Shown piece by piece: positions 17,618 through 26,602 of a stretch of DNA of 62,109 bases (position 1 is the stretch's first letter; each line of letters starts with the position of its first letter). The position numbers and the translations under genes are program-made. The notes under the pieces are model-generated. The model saw only the letters and a program-made list of their open reading frames with translations. It ran no database searches and was not told the DNA's origin. The DNA lies in contig SUWH01000016.1 of the NCBI GenBank assembly GCA_015061605.1, forward strand, positions 1 through 62,109, given 5' to 3'. The DNA is from Lentisphaerota bacterium (GTDB lineage: Bacteria; Verrucomicrobiota; Lentisphaeria; Victivallales; Victivallaceae).

Positions 17618-18487
17618 TTAAAGAACTCCGCAATCCTGAAGAGTTTTCCGGAGGACTTCTGCGTGGGCGGAAGTCATTTCGCACAGCGGCAGACGGTATT
17701 CCGGAGTGATGGCACCGGTCATACCCATGGCGGCCTTGACCGGAATGGGGTTGCTTTCGATGAAGAGGTTGCGGAACAAGGGATAATATTTGCGGTGAGC
17801 AGTAAGAGCTGTGGCAAAATCGCCTTTCAGCGCGGCATCGACCATGGCGGACAGTTCTCCGGGGATCAAGTTGGAAGCCACACTGATAATACCTTTGGCA
17901 CCGACCGAAATCATCGGCAGAGTGAGTGAATCATCTCCGCTCAAAACAGTAATATCGCAAAGATCAAGGATTTCCGAAACGCGGTCGACACTGCCGCCGG
18001 CCTCTTTGACCGCGACCATCAGCGGATTGGCAGACAAGCGGGCGATGGTTTCAGTGGCGATCGGCACTCCGGCGCGGCCGGGGACATTGTAAAGCACGAC
18101 CGGCAGACCGGTCTTTTCGGCGACGGTGGAGAAGTGGCGGTAGATCCCCTCCTGGGTCGGCTTGTTGTAGTAGGGAGTCACCTGAAGCGTGGCATCGGCA
18201 CCGGCAGCTTTGGCTTCGCGGGTGAGGTAGATAGCTTCTTCAGTGGAGTTTGCACCGGAACCTGCGATGACCTGACAGCGGCCGTTGATGATCTCCACGG
18301 TACGGGCGATGACTTCAATATGCTCTTCATTTGAAAGCGTGGGGGATTCTCCGGTGGTGCCGACCGGCACGACACCGGCAACTTTTCCGGCCACCTGTGC
18401 TTCAAGAAGCTGTTCAAAAGCTTTCCAATCGACCTCTCCGTTACGGAACGGAGTCACCAACGCGGTATAGACGCCCTGTAATAACAT
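17618..18487 (-). CDS. dapA: 4-hydroxy-tetrahydrodipicolinate synthase
   Basis: A 289-residue class I aldolase TIM barrel that condenses pyruvate with aspartate semialdehyde in lysine and diaminopimelate synthesis. GVYTALVTPF starts the fold, PVGTTGESPTLS is the substrate loop, YNVPGRAGV holds the catalytic Tyr region and MVAVKEAGG holds the Schiff-base lysine. I placed the start at 18487 because GAGGGA lies just upstream; the open frame runs to 18547 without support. It heads the dapA - MBL hydrolase - lpxK (- galK) group. Confidence 0.95.
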   Translation of the reverse strand: MLLQGVYTALVTPFRNGEVDWKAFEQLLEAQVAGKVAGVVPVGTTGESPTLSNEEHIEVIARTVEIINGRCQVIAGSGANSTEEAIYLTREAKAAGADATLQVTPYYNKPTQEGIYRHFSTVAEKTGLPVVLYNVPGRAGVPIATETIARLSANPLMVAVKEAGGSVDRVSEILDLCDITVLSGDDSLTLPMISVGAKGIISVASNLIPGELSAMVDAALKGDFATALTAHRKYYPLFRNLFIESNPIPVKAAMGMTGAITPEYRLPLCEMTSAHAEVLRKTLQDCGVL

Positions 18488-18534
18488 TTTGTTTCCCTCA
18501 TAAGGTAAATTGTAAAAATAGATTGTTCTGTTAT

Positions 18535-18563
18535 AATTTATCACCATTTGTCACTAAAATCAA
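18535..18563 (-). promoter_or_regulatory. Promoter of dapA operon
   Basis: On the minus strand, TTGATT (18563-18558), a 17-bp spacer and TAAATT (18540-18535), about 50 bases upstream of the dapA start. Confidence 0.5.
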
Positions 18564-18638
18564 TACTTTGATTTGAAAAAACTTTCTTCCGTGTTAAATT
18601 ATGTATAATACATGAAAAAATAATGGAGTATGGTTTCG

Positions 18639-19130
18639 ATGAAAAATATTAAATTTGCAATGTTTTCTGCAATGGCGGCAATGATGATTTCCGGATGTAT
18701 TTCATACAGTTATGAAGGAAAAAAGTCCGAACCGGCAAAAAAGATCGATGATGTCAGAGTTTTCAATTCTGTGACAGAGATCAAAAGAAGTTATACTGTA
18801 CTTGGTACGGCAACCGTTTCCGCGTATACCCAGGATGTCAGCCGTGACCGGATGATCGCTAAACTCCGTTCTGAAGCACAGAAAAACGGAGCTGATGCGG
18901 TTATTGTCACCGATCAGCAGATCGTTTCTGTCAACAGCGATTCCGGAGCGCAACCTTTTACCACCGCATTTGATTATGATGATTCCAGCCAGAACTGGCG
19001 GGAAATATACCGGGATATCGACCAGAACTTCACCAATCCGGAACGCTCCGGACACAATCATGTAAATCCCGGCGCCGCCCGCCGGATCATTTACGCGAAA
19101 TTCATAAAGTTTGATACTGACGGCAAATAA
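18639..19130 (+). CDS. Lipoprotein, possible YbjQ/DUF4156-like fold
   Basis: A 163-residue protein with a lipoprotein signal ending MMISGC near residue 22. The mature domain contains YTVLGTATVSAY and KLRSEAQKNGADAVIVTDQQ. This 'long-named transition then LR-x-A-x-x-x-GADAVI' pattern is seen in several small envelope lipoproteins, but I cannot assign a function. The ATG at 18639 is preceded by GGAG at ten bases. It is divergent from dapA. Confidence 0.75.
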   Translation: MKNIKFAMFSAMAAMMISGCISYSYEGKKSEPAKKIDDVRVFNSVTEIKRSYTVLGTATVSAYTQDVSRDRMIAKLRSEAQKNGADAVIVTDQQIVSVNSDSGAQPFTTAFDYDDSSQNWREIYRDIDQNFTNPERSGHNHVNPGAARRIIYAKFIKFDTDGK

Positions 19131-19186
19131 AGAAGATCATCCGCTGTATCACCAGGTATCGTATCAACACCATTCTCCTTTGCTGC

Positions 19187-19215
19187 TTGTAAAAATCATA
19201 TTTTACTGCTATATT
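19187..19215 (+). promoter_or_regulatory. Promoter of the symporter-AAA gene pair
   Basis: TTGTAA at 19187-19192, a 17-bp spacer and TATATT at 19210-19215. A GGGGAGG ribosome-binding site precedes the ATG at 19252. Confidence 0.7.
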
Positions 19216-19251
19216 ATATAAATCGTCCAACTTTATTGCCGGGGAGGTTTT

Positions 19252-20490
19252 ATGGCAACGCAGCAAACAGGTTTTTCGCGCAAACGTTTCATCGTCTGGA
19301 TGGCGGCTCTTATCATTGGAAGTGTCATCGGCACGCTTGAAATAAGCTGGCTCAATGCTTCATGTGATTTTGTGGCAGCAATTTATACGCGGCTTTTCAA
19401 ATTTATCTCCATGCCGACGATCGCACTGGCGATTTTGACCACACTGGCGACATTGGGCGACCACAAGAATTCCGGACGCATTTTCCGGCATACGATCGTT
19501 TATACCGTTTTGACCACACTGGCGGCTTCTGCGGTCGGAGCGTTGCTTTATATTCTGGTCGCCCCGGGCAATCTGCCGGCGGCATTGCAGGAATCCGGTA
19601 CCGCAGCTGTTCAGAATCAGCAGAGCGGTATTGCGGTCAAATCCTATGTCGACCACATACTTTCCGTGGTGCCGGACAATCTGTTGACTCCGCTTGCCAC
19701 CAATAATGTGATGGGAGTGCTGCTGGTTGCCGCCGCCGCCGGACTGGCATTGGCGTTTATGGAAAAAAATGACAATGTCAAAACCTTGATCCGGGGGATC
19801 CTCGGATTGCAGGAACTGCTTTTTACATTGATCAAAGCACTGGTCTGGACTTTGCCGCTGGGGATCGTGGCATTTGCAGCACAGCTTTCGGCGCAGATGT
19901 CGGCGGGGATCATCGTCGGTTCACTGGGCAAATATGTACTGGTGGTGCTGTGCGGAAATGTATTGCAGTTTTTCGTGATACTGCCGCTATTCATGCTGAT
20001 ACGTAAGGTCAATCCGCTCAAGGTATTCAAAGGGATGCTTCCGGCGGTGGTGATGGCACTTCTGACCAAAAGTTCTGCGGCGACGCTGCCGGTGACGATC
20101 TCATCTGCGGAAAACAATCTCAAAGCCAAACCTGAAGTAGCACGCTTCATCCTGCCGGTCTGCTGTACGATCAATATGAATGGTTGTGCGGCGTTTATTC
20201 TGGTGACTTCCCTCTTTACCATGCAGAATGGCGGAACCCCGATCACGCTTTCGACCGTCCTGATCTGGATATTGATTTCAGTGCTGGCGGCGGTCGGCAA
20301 CGCCGGAGTACCGATGGGATGCTTCTTCCTCACCTTGTCGCTGATGTCAGGACAGGGCGCACCGTTGTGGATACTGGGAGCGATCCTGCCGATCTACACC
20401 ATCATCGACATGATCGAAACTGCTGTAAATGTCTGGTCGGATTCCTGCATCTGCGCGATAGTAGACCGCGAACTTACTGAAAGCAAATGA
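19252..20490 (+). CDS. Dicarboxylate/amino-acid:cation symporter (DAACS family)
   Basis: A 412-residue inner membrane protein with about eight helices and two re-entrant loops. The first loop is the serine-rich TKSSAATLPVTISS, the family's cation and substrate site. CTINMNGCAAFILVTSLF holds the NMNG-type segment of transmembrane helix 7, where most family members have NMDG or NMTG. Relatives import glutamate, C4-dicarboxylates, serine or threonine with sodium or protons. The substrate here is not decidable. The AAA ATPase gene follows by four bases, an unusual partner. Confidence 0.9.
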   Translation: MATQQTGFSRKRFIVWMAALIIGSVIGTLEISWLNASCDFVAAIYTRLFKFISMPTIALAILTTLATLGDHKNSGRIFRHTIVYTVLTTLAASAVGALLYILVAPGNLPAALQESGTAAVQNQQSGIAVKSYVDHILSVVPDNLLTPLATNNVMGVLLVAAAAGLALAFMEKNDNVKTLIRGILGLQELLFTLIKALVWTLPLGIVAFAAQLSAQMSAGIIVGSLGKYVLVVLCGNVLQFFVILPLFMLIRKVNPLKVFKGMLPAVVMALLTKSSAATLPVTISSAENNLKAKPEVARFILPVCCTINMNGCAAFILVTSLFTMQNGGTPITLSTVLIWILISVLAAVGNAGVPMGCFFLTLSLMSGQGAPLWILGAILPIYTIIDMIETAVNVWSDSCICAIVDRELTESK

Positions 20491-20494
20491 CAAT

Positions 20495-22009
20495 ATGAGT
20501 GAACCGGATAACAATGCCGTCACACAGATAGAATCCGATCCGCTGGGGTCATGGAAGTTTGTCTCTTCCCTCATTATCAGCGGTGTAACGGTAATGTTGT
20601 GCATAAAAAACGGTTGGGAAGTTTTTTATGCCGTATTGCTCTTTTTTCCGGTACGCCGGATGGTGAAAGCGATCATCAATAATAACAGCTGTAAATTTTT
20701 TGCCGGCATATCGACATTGATCCTGTTTCCTGTACTTACCGGAAGTGAAAATATAATACAAAATGCGGTCCGGAATGCAGTAAATATCCCGGGAACCGGT
20801 GATAAAGGATACGCTGTGATCGCAGGGATGGTCTTAACGGTATTGTTTTCTGTGATTATGCTGATTTCATCGCTTATCGGCAAAGCTCTGCCTGAAATCA
20901 GATTGCCGAAAGCTGTTTACAAAAAAACATTGATCGTTATTTTTTCACTCAATTGGTTTATGGCAATGATCGCACTTTATTGCGGAATCGCCTTTTGCAA
21001 CGGCAGATTTATCCGTTTGCCGGGAATAATCAATTTTCTGCTGCCGGGGATATTGGCAGCGATCTCCATAAGCGCATTGAAAAAAATGATTCGCAATGTC
21101 AATGAGTTTGCGGATAAAAATACCGCAGACAGGCAGAAGGTTCCGGTTTCAGCCGGGAAAGAAGCCAATGCTTCAGGCGGGGAAACGGGGAAACTTGAAG
21201 AGCGTCCAAAGACCAAACTGGCGGATGTCGCCGGTATGGATGAGGTGAAAAAACAGATAAGGTTACGGCTTATCGAACCGGTCAAAAATCCGAAGCTCGC
21301 TGAAAAATACGGTTTGAAAACCGGCGGCGGGGTATTGCTTTACGGTCCGCCGGGAACCGGTAAAACCTTTATTGCCCGTGCGGTCGCCGGAGAATTGGAT
21401 CTGCCGTTTTATATGATAACAGCAGCAGATGTTTTCGGTAAATATGTCGGTGAATCGGAAAAAAATATCCGCGAATTGTTTGCCAATGCCCGGAAAAATC
21501 CGCTGTCGGTAGTTTTCATTGACGAATTGGAAGTACTTTTCGGCAAGCGTACGGAAAATATCCATGAAACGACTCAAAAAGTTATTTCTGTTATTCTGCA
21601 GGAGCTGGACGGCGTTTCACAGAATAAAAATCCGATGCTGCTTCTGGGGGCAACCAATACGCCGTGGAAAGTCGATGAAGCATTCTTGCGGCCGGGGCGG
21701 TTCGATATTCTGGCATTTGTCGATCTGCCGGATATTGAAGCGCGCAAACAGATATTGAAATCAGCTTTCAAACAGGGAAAGCTGCCGCTGGAAGAGGGAT
21801 TGATAGATTATATCGCCGAGAATTCCAAACGATACAGCGGAGCAGATCTCAATGGTGTGGTGATGAAAATGCGGCAGGATGCCTATGACAGCAAAGCTGA
21901 AATGTATTCCCTGGATATGGCTTACGAAATATTGCTGAAAACCACACCGACCAGCACCGGTGATCTGCTCCGTCAGATCAAACAATGGGAAAAAGAACGC
22001 AGAGCATAA
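20495..22009 (+). CDS. Membrane-anchored AAA ATPase (FtsH-like ATPase without protease)
   Basis: A 504-residue protein. The first 195 residues contain about six hydrophobic segments. A polar linker follows (about 200-240), then an FtsH-like AAA domain: DVAGMDEVKKQIRL, Walker A GPPGTGK at 284-290, Walker B VVFIDEL near 339-345 and RPGRFD at 399-404. The lid domain ends near residue 490. There is no HExxH zinc protease domain, so it is not FtsH. It may remodel or extract membrane proteins, perhaps the symporter encoded four bases upstream; that is inference. Confidence 0.85.
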   Translation: MSEPDNNAVTQIESDPLGSWKFVSSLIISGVTVMLCIKNGWEVFYAVLLFFPVRRMVKAIINNNSCKFFAGISTLILFPVLTGSENIIQNAVRNAVNIPGTGDKGYAVIAGMVLTVLFSVIMLISSLIGKALPEIRLPKAVYKKTLIVIFSLNWFMAMIALYCGIAFCNGRFIRLPGIINFLLPGILAAISISALKKMIRNVNEFADKNTADRQKVPVSAGKEANASGGETGKLEERPKTKLADVAGMDEVKKQIRLRLIEPVKNPKLAEKYGLKTGGGVLLYGPPGTGKTFIARAVAGELDLPFYMITAADVFGKYVGESEKNIRELFANARKNPLSVVFIDELEVLFGKRTENIHETTQKVISVILQELDGVSQNKNPMLLLGATNTPWKVDEAFLRPGRFDILAFVDLPDIEARKQILKSAFKQGKLPLEEGLIDYIAENSKRYSGADLNGVVMKMRQDAYDSKAEMYSLDMAYEILLKTTPTSTGDLLRQIKQWEKERRA

Positions 22010-22033
22010 ACTGCAATTCTGTACTTCGCTCCT

Positions 22034-22678
22034 TTAAATCAAGGAAGCAAGATAGTTCTGCATCGCTTCGACGGTACGGAAGACCTTTCCGGGATTGAGT
22101 TTTTCCAGTTCGGCAACGCGGGCGGATTTTGCCCAGGCGGCGGAAAGACAGTCAACTCCGGCTTTGATACAGGCTTCGGCGTCGGAAACGGCATCGCCGA
22201 CATAGGCAAGTTCATCTTTTTTCAGACCGTATTTTTCCACTAAAGAAAGGAGCTGGGCTGCCTTGTCGTTGCGTTCCGGAGAGCCGGTCTGGAAAGATCC
22301 AAAGAAGTGGCCCAGCTTGAGGAAATCCATGGAAATTTTACAGGTGGTTTCCGATCTGCCGGTGATTATGGCAAGTTTCACATTGTTTTTTTTGAGAAAT
22401 TCCAGCAGTTTCACGGTGCCGGGATAGGTTTCCGGACAGCTTTCTGCATGCATTTCTTTGTGAAGCTGATAAAAATATTCTTCAGCTTCCGGAACCATTT
22501 TACCCATGTAAAACTTGATAACTCCGGGTTCGTTCATTCCGAAGTTCTGGTAAACACTCTCTCTTGAAGGAGCCTTGTCCCCCAGATATTTTTCAAAAAC
22601 CTTATCGAATACGGCAAGGCAGAAATCCACGCTGTCTGCCAGAGTTCCATCAAAGTCAAATGCAATAACCTTATACAT
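22034..22678 (-). CDS. HAD-family phosphatase, phosphoglycolate-phosphatase-like
   Basis: A 214-residue haloacid dehalogenase-fold hydrolase with motif I FDFDGTLADS at the N-terminus, motif II in LAIITGRSE and motif III/IV around AYVGDAVSDAEACIKAG. Cap placement after motif I is that of the Gph/PGMB subfamily. It hydrolyses a small phosphorylated metabolite; the substrate is unknown. AGGAG precedes the ATG at 22678. It converges with the AAA gene. The first codons and leader of this gene are duplicated 408 bases upstream (23040-23206). Confidence 0.88.
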   Translation of the reverse strand: MYKVIAFDFDGTLADSVDFCLAVFDKVFEKYLGDKAPSRESVYQNFGMNEPGVIKFYMGKMVPEAEEYFYQLHKEMHAESCPETYPGTVKLLEFLKKNNVKLAIITGRSETTCKISMDFLKLGHFFGSFQTGSPERNDKAAQLLSLVEKYGLKKDELAYVGDAVSDAEACIKAGVDCLSAAWAKSARVAELEKLNPGKVFRTVEAMQNYLASLI

Positions 22679-22798
22679 TTTTTCTCCTGTTAAATTTGTG
22701 ACCGGCGGGAGCAAAATCACTCCGCTTTTCTCGAAAAATTGTGGCGTTCCGCCGCTGGACCGCGTCCGGGTACGCCCCGGTGCGAAGTATTTTTATTT
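22632..22798. repeat. 167-bp direct repeat, copy 1 (HAD gene start plus R element)
   Basis: It contains the first 15 or so codons and ribosome-binding site of the HAD gene, followed by an about 95-bp GC-rich element (R) ending in a strong hairpin (CCGGGT ... near 22768-22781) and a T-rich run. It matches 23040-23206 with three mismatches by eye. Confidence 0.85.
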
Positions 22799-22808
22799 TT
22801 TTGGTTTT

Positions 22809-22980
22809 GTCTCATTTTTTGTGAAAAATATAACCTGCGGCGGCGCATTGCGCGCAATCTCTTGGCAAATCTTCGGACTCCGGTTCGGTCGAGTACCTGA
22901 GTACACTCCCTCACCATCGCCTTGATTTACCATCGACCTTGCATCACACTGCATCCGCCGACTGCAATCAAACCGTTTTA
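22809..22980 (-). repeat. Decayed copy D of the miniature element
   Basis: It begins GTCTCAT at 22809, like the right end of copies A and B read on the minus strand. It keeps GGCGGC, GCAATCTC, GTCGAGTACC, AGTACACTCCC and CATCCGCCG in the same order. The far terminal repeat is missing and identity is clearly lower, so it is an old, truncated copy. Confidence 0.6.
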
Positions 22981-22984
22981 TTGT

Positions 22985-23040
22985 TTGACAAATTACTGTT
23001 TTTGCAGTATATTTTTTGTACAATAACGATTATCATTAAC
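22985..23040 (+). promoter_or_regulatory. Orphan promoter with Fur-box-like dyad
   Basis: TTGACA at 22985-22990, a 17-bp spacer and TATATT at 23008-23013 make one of the best promoters in the window. The 19 bases at 23022-23040 match the classic Fur box (GATAATGATAATCATTATC) at 15 of 19 positions. Directly downstream lies only the duplicated fragment of the HAD gene in antisense, with no intact gene. Confidence 0.55.
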
Positions 23041-23206
23041 TGTCTGCCAGAGTTCCATCAAAGTCAAACGCAATAACCTTATACATTTTTTCTCCTGTTA
23101 AATTTGCGACCGGCGGGAGCAAAATCACTCCGCTTTTCTCGAAAAATTGTGGCGTTCCGCCGCTGGACCGCGTCCGGGTACGACCCGGTGCGAAGTATTT
23201 TTATTT
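23040..23206. repeat. 167-bp direct repeat, copy 2, with trailing piece of the NtrC-type gene
   Basis: Second copy of 22632-22798. It holds an antisense remnant of the HAD gene start and the R element. Positions 23206-23225 continue with the last five codons and stop of the NtrC-type gene, copied from 23402-23420. The copy is therefore a chimera of sequences from both neighbouring genes. Confidence 0.85.
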
Positions 23207-23244
23207 ATTATTTATCTTTAATTCCTTACCGCCTCCGCTCAAGC

Positions 23245-23268
23245 GTCACGCAAACAAGTTTGCGTGAC
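23245..23268. other. Perfect 11-bp inverted repeat
   Basis: GTCACGCAAAC (23245-23255) and GTTTGCGTGAC (23258-23268) are separated by two bases. There is no T-run on either side, so it is not an ordinary terminator. It could be a protein-binding palindrome or part of a mobile fragment. Confidence 0.7.
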
Positions 23269-23345
23269 ATTCGCTCCCGGCGGGCGGTATCGGCTGCGCC
23301 GACTTAAACGCTTCGCTGACATTTCGCCGCTTATAGCGTCGACCA

Positions 23346-23400
23346 GCGTTCCGCCGCTGGACCGCGTCCGGGTACGACCCGGTGCGAAGTATTTTTTTTT
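23346..23400. repeat. R element, partial copy 3
   Basis: The last about 50 bp of the R element, with the CCGGGT-ACG-ACCCGG hairpin and T-run, directly after the stop codon of the minus-strand NtrC-type gene. Confidence 0.75.
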
Positions 23401-23401
23401 A

Positions 23402-24784
23402 TTATTTATCTTTAATTCCGAGTTCTTCCAGTTTGCGGTAGAGTGTCCGGCGGCTGATCCCCAACGCTTTCGCGGCGGCGGTGCGGTTGTTGCCGCATTC
23501 GTCGAGCGCGCGCAGGATAAGTTCTTTTTCAGAATCATCCAGATTGAGCGGATTGCTGTTTCCGGAAACATTTTCCGCAGTATCTGCTTCATCATCGGGA
23601 ATATCAGAAGCATCAAGAGTGCTTCCGTCCGGAGCAAGCACCACCAGACATTCAATACAGTTACGCAGTTCGCGGATATTGCCTTTCCAGTTTTTCTGCT
23701 GCAATTTTTCCAGTGCAGAAGTGGAAACGGTCACATTTTTACCGTTTTCAGCTGAAAATTCGGCGGCAAAACTCTGCGCCAGCCGGGGAATCTCACTGCG
23801 CCGCTCCCGCAACGGCGGCAGTTCCAGATTGATCACCGAAAGGCGGTAAAAGAGGTCTTCACGGAAAGTTCCCGCTTTGACCATCTCTTTCAAATCTTTG
23901 TTGGTCGCCGCGACCACGCGCAGATCGCATTGCAGAGTTTCAGTACCCCCGACCCGTTCAAAGGAGCGGGTCTCCAGTACGCGGAGCAGTTTCACCTGGG
24001 TGGCGGCATCGATTTCGCCGATCTCATCGAGGAAAACGGTTCCGCCGTCAGCAAGTTCAAACCGTCCCCGGCGGCGTTCAGCGGCTCCGGTGAATGCCCC
24101 TTTTTCGTAGCCGAAAAGTTCACTTTCAAGCAAAGTTGCCGTCAATGCCGCGCAATGCACCGGAACAAAAAGCCCTTTCCGCTGGCTGTTATCATGGATG
24201 AAACGGGCGACGACCTCTTTGCCGGTGCCGCTTTCGCCGGTGAGCAAAACGGTGCTTTTGGATGGAGCAACTGCCAGCGCAGTGCGGTAAATTTTCTGCA
24301 TCGGATCGTTTTCGCTCTGCGGCGGAACGATATTTTTTCCGGTAATGACCGGAATTTGAGGAGCTTCAGCAGTTTCCGTTTCCGGAAGTTCCGGAGCTGA
24401 ACTTTTCTCCTTTTCCGCGGCGGCAAGCGCGGCGGAAATGACCTCTTCCAATTTGGCAAGTTTCACCGGTTTGGTGACAAAATCAAACGCCCCCTTTTTC
24501 ATCGCAGTCACCGCTTCGGAGATTGACCCGTAAGCGGTGAGCATGATACACTTCGGCGGATTTGCTTTGGCTTTGGCGGCATCCAGAACACTCATACCGT
24601 CGGCTTCCGGCATCCGCAAATCGGTCAGAACCAGAGAAAAATCGTGTTCTTTGAGCTGTTCAATAGCTTCAGAACCGTTTTCTGCACCGGTGACCTCAAA
24701 TTTGCGCCCGAGATAGCGCATCAACGCCTGCCGGGTGTTGAATTCGTCATCGACGATAAGGAGTTTGATTCCGGACTCTGCCAT
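23402..24784 (-). CDS. NtrC-family sigma-54-dependent response regulator
   Basis: A 460-residue protein. An N-terminal receiver domain has the phosphoacceptor Asp in [12 protein letters not shown]. The AAA+ domain has Walker A GESGTGKE, the sigma-54 contact loop [15 protein letters not shown] and Walker [14 protein letters not shown]-terminal Fis-type helix-turn-helix reads [20 protein letters not shown]. It activates sigma-54 promoters when phosphorylated; the partner kinase is not in the window. It starts three bases after argS and is last in the thioesterase - manA - argS operon, an odd location for a response regulator. Confidence 0.93.
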   Translation of the reverse strand: MAESGIKLLIVDDEFNTRQALMRYLGRKFEVTGAENGSEAIEQLKEHDFSLVLTDLRMPEADGMSVLDAAKAKANPPKCIMLTAYGSISEAVTAMKKGAFDFVTKPVKLAKLEEVISAALAAAEKEKSSAPELPETETAEAPQIPVITGKNIVPPQSENDPMQKIYRTALAVAPSKSTVLLTGESGTGKEVVARFIHDNSQRKGLFVPVHCAALTATLLESELFGYEKGAFTGAAERRRGRFELADGGTVFLDEIGEIDAATQVKLLRVLETRSFERVGGTETLQCDLRVVAATNKDLKEMVKAGTFREDLFYRLSVINLELPPLRERRSEIPRLAQSFAAEFSAENGKNVTVSTSALEKLQQKNWKGNIRELRNCIECLVVLAPDGSTLDASDIPDDEADTAENVSGNSNPLNLDDSEKELILRALDECGNNRTAAAKALGISRRTLYRKLEELGIKDK

Positions 24785-24787
24785 AGA

Positions 24788-26566
24788 TCACATCGCCTCC
24801 GGGACTCCGATGGTGAGGGTGTTCAAACCGTCGGCAATGATCCGGCGTACCGCTTCGGCAAGAGCCAGACGGGCGGCGGCGAGAGCTTCATTGTCAGCGG
24901 AAAGAACGGGGCATTCGCGGTAGAAGCGGTTGAACGCCTTGGCAAGTTCCAGCAGATATTCGACCAGACCGGAACAGTCGTTGCGTTCAGCGGACAAGTG
25001 CAACGCTGAACCGTAGAAGTAGAGTTTGACCGCAAGTTCGCGCTCGTAAGTTGAATCAAGAAGTTTCCAGTCGACCGCCTTTTGAGACAGACCGCGTTCG
25101 GCAGCTTTGCGGGAAATGGAGCTGATGCGGGCGGCAACATATTGGACATAGGGACCGGTATCGCCTTCAAATTTGAGTGAAGCCGCCGGATCAAAGGTGA
25201 TGGTAGTTTTGGCATTGAACTTCAACAGCATGAACTTCAACGCACCGAGACCGATGATCTCGCTGCGGTTCTTGAGTTCAGCTTCAGAAAGCTCTTCACC
25301 GCCGCGCTCTTTGCAGGCGGCGGCGGCAAGTGAAGCCATTTCGTCAAAGAGATCGTCGGCATCGACCACGGTACCTTCGCGGCTTTTCATTCTGCCGTTG
25401 GGCAGATTGACCATGCCGTAGGAGAGGTGGAAGAGATCTTTTGCCCACTCAAAACCGAGCCGCTTCATGATCTCAAAGAGCATCTGGAAGTGGAGATTCT
25501 GTTCATCGCCGACGACCCAGACCATCTTTTCAGGTTTGTAGTCATTGTATTTGAGCTGGGTGGTACCGATATCCTGCGTGATGTAAACGCTGGTGCCGTC
25601 GGAACGCAGAACGACCTTTTTGCCCATCTTGCCCAGATCGCAGATGACGGCGCCGTCTTCGCGTTTGGTGAATACACCGCGTTCCAGACCGGAAGCGATG
25701 ATATCTTTGCCCAGCAGATAGGTTTCGCTTTCCAGATAGGTGTGGTCAAAATTGATGCCCATGCGTTTGTAGGTTTCAGCGAATCCGGCGAAAACCCAGG
25801 AGTTCATCATCTTCCAGAGTTCGCGGACCTCCGGATCGTTGGCTTCCCACTTCTGGAGCATGGTCTGGGTGCGCTGACCGAGAGCGGTTTCGAGGAAAAG
25901 GTCTTCGGAATCCCGGTCGGCAAGTTCCGGTTTTTCAGCTTTCAGTTTGGCGATCTCCGCTGAAAGCATCTTGTTGTATTCAACATAAAAGTTGCCGACC
26001 AGATGGTCGCCTTTGATGCCGGTGCTTTCCGGAGTTTTGCCTTCACCGGAAATCTGGTAACTGGTCATGGATTTGCAGATATGGATACCGCGGTCATTGA
26101 CCAGATTGACTTCGATGACATCGTGTCCGACCCGCTTCAGAAGTGAAGCCAGTGCCATACCGAGGGTGTTATTGCGGACGTGACCGAGGTGCTGGGGTTT
26201 ATTGGTATTGGGCGCGGAAAATTCGATCAGCACGCGCTTGCGTGAAGCTTCAGGAAGTTTGACATTTTCCAGCAGAGTATCCATATCGGCGGCACTGGCA
26301 GCGTAAAGTTCTTCCGCTTTCAAAGTGAGGTTGACGAATGCTTTGACTGCAGAAACTTTTTCCACCGCTTCATGATTGGCAAGATATTCAGCGACCGCTT
26401 GCGCAGCGGCGGCGGGATTGCCGCAGAAACGGGCGATCTTGAAGCAGTTCAGAGTGAAGTCCCCCTCCTGACCTGCCGGACAGGGTTCAAGAGTGAGGGC
26501 GCCTTCCGCCGGATAGTTGGGGAAGCGGGAACGGAGAAAATTCTCCAGATCAACTAAAAATTTCAT
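24788..26566 (-). CDS. argS: Arginyl-tRNA synthetase
   Basis: A 592-residue class I synthetase. It has an N-terminal Arg-S domain, the HIGH motif as HLGH in SAPNTNKPQHLGHVRNN and the KMSK-region variant MKSREGTVVDADDL, as is normal for this enzyme. A C-terminal DALR anticodon-binding domain is present. The length is typical. It lies 36 bases downstream of manA and three bases upstream of the response regulator. Confidence 0.96.
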   Translation of the reverse strand: MKFLVDLENFLRSRFPNYPAEGALTLEPCPAGQEGDFTLNCFKIARFCGNPAAAAQAVAEYLANHEAVEKVSAVKAFVNLTLKAEELYAASAADMDTLLENVKLPEASRKRVLIEFSAPNTNKPQHLGHVRNNTLGMALASLLKRVGHDVIEVNLVNDRGIHICKSMTSYQISGEGKTPESTGIKGDHLVGNFYVEYNKMLSAEIAKLKAEKPELADRDSEDLFLETALGQRTQTMLQKWEANDPEVRELWKMMNSWVFAGFAETYKRMGINFDHTYLESETYLLGKDIIASGLERGVFTKREDGAVICDLGKMGKKVVLRSDGTSVYITQDIGTTQLKYNDYKPEKMVWVVGDEQNLHFQMLFEIMKRLGFEWAKDLFHLSYGMVNLPNGRMKSREGTVVDADDLFDEMASLAAAACKERGGEELSEAELKNRSEIIGLGALKFMLLKFNAKTTITFDPAASLKFEGDTGPYVQYVAARISSISRKAAERGLSQKAVDWKLLDSTYERELAVKLYFYGSALHLSAERNDCSGLVEYLLELAKAFNRFYRECPVLSADNEALAAARLALAEAVRRIIADGLNTLTIGVPEAM

Positions 26567-26602
26567 GATGTTTTATCCGTAAGATTATATTAAAAATTTC
26601 AA

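Noticed and set aside
20495..22009. Call as FtsH
   Set aside because: No HExxH motif and no protease domain; the membrane part is also different.
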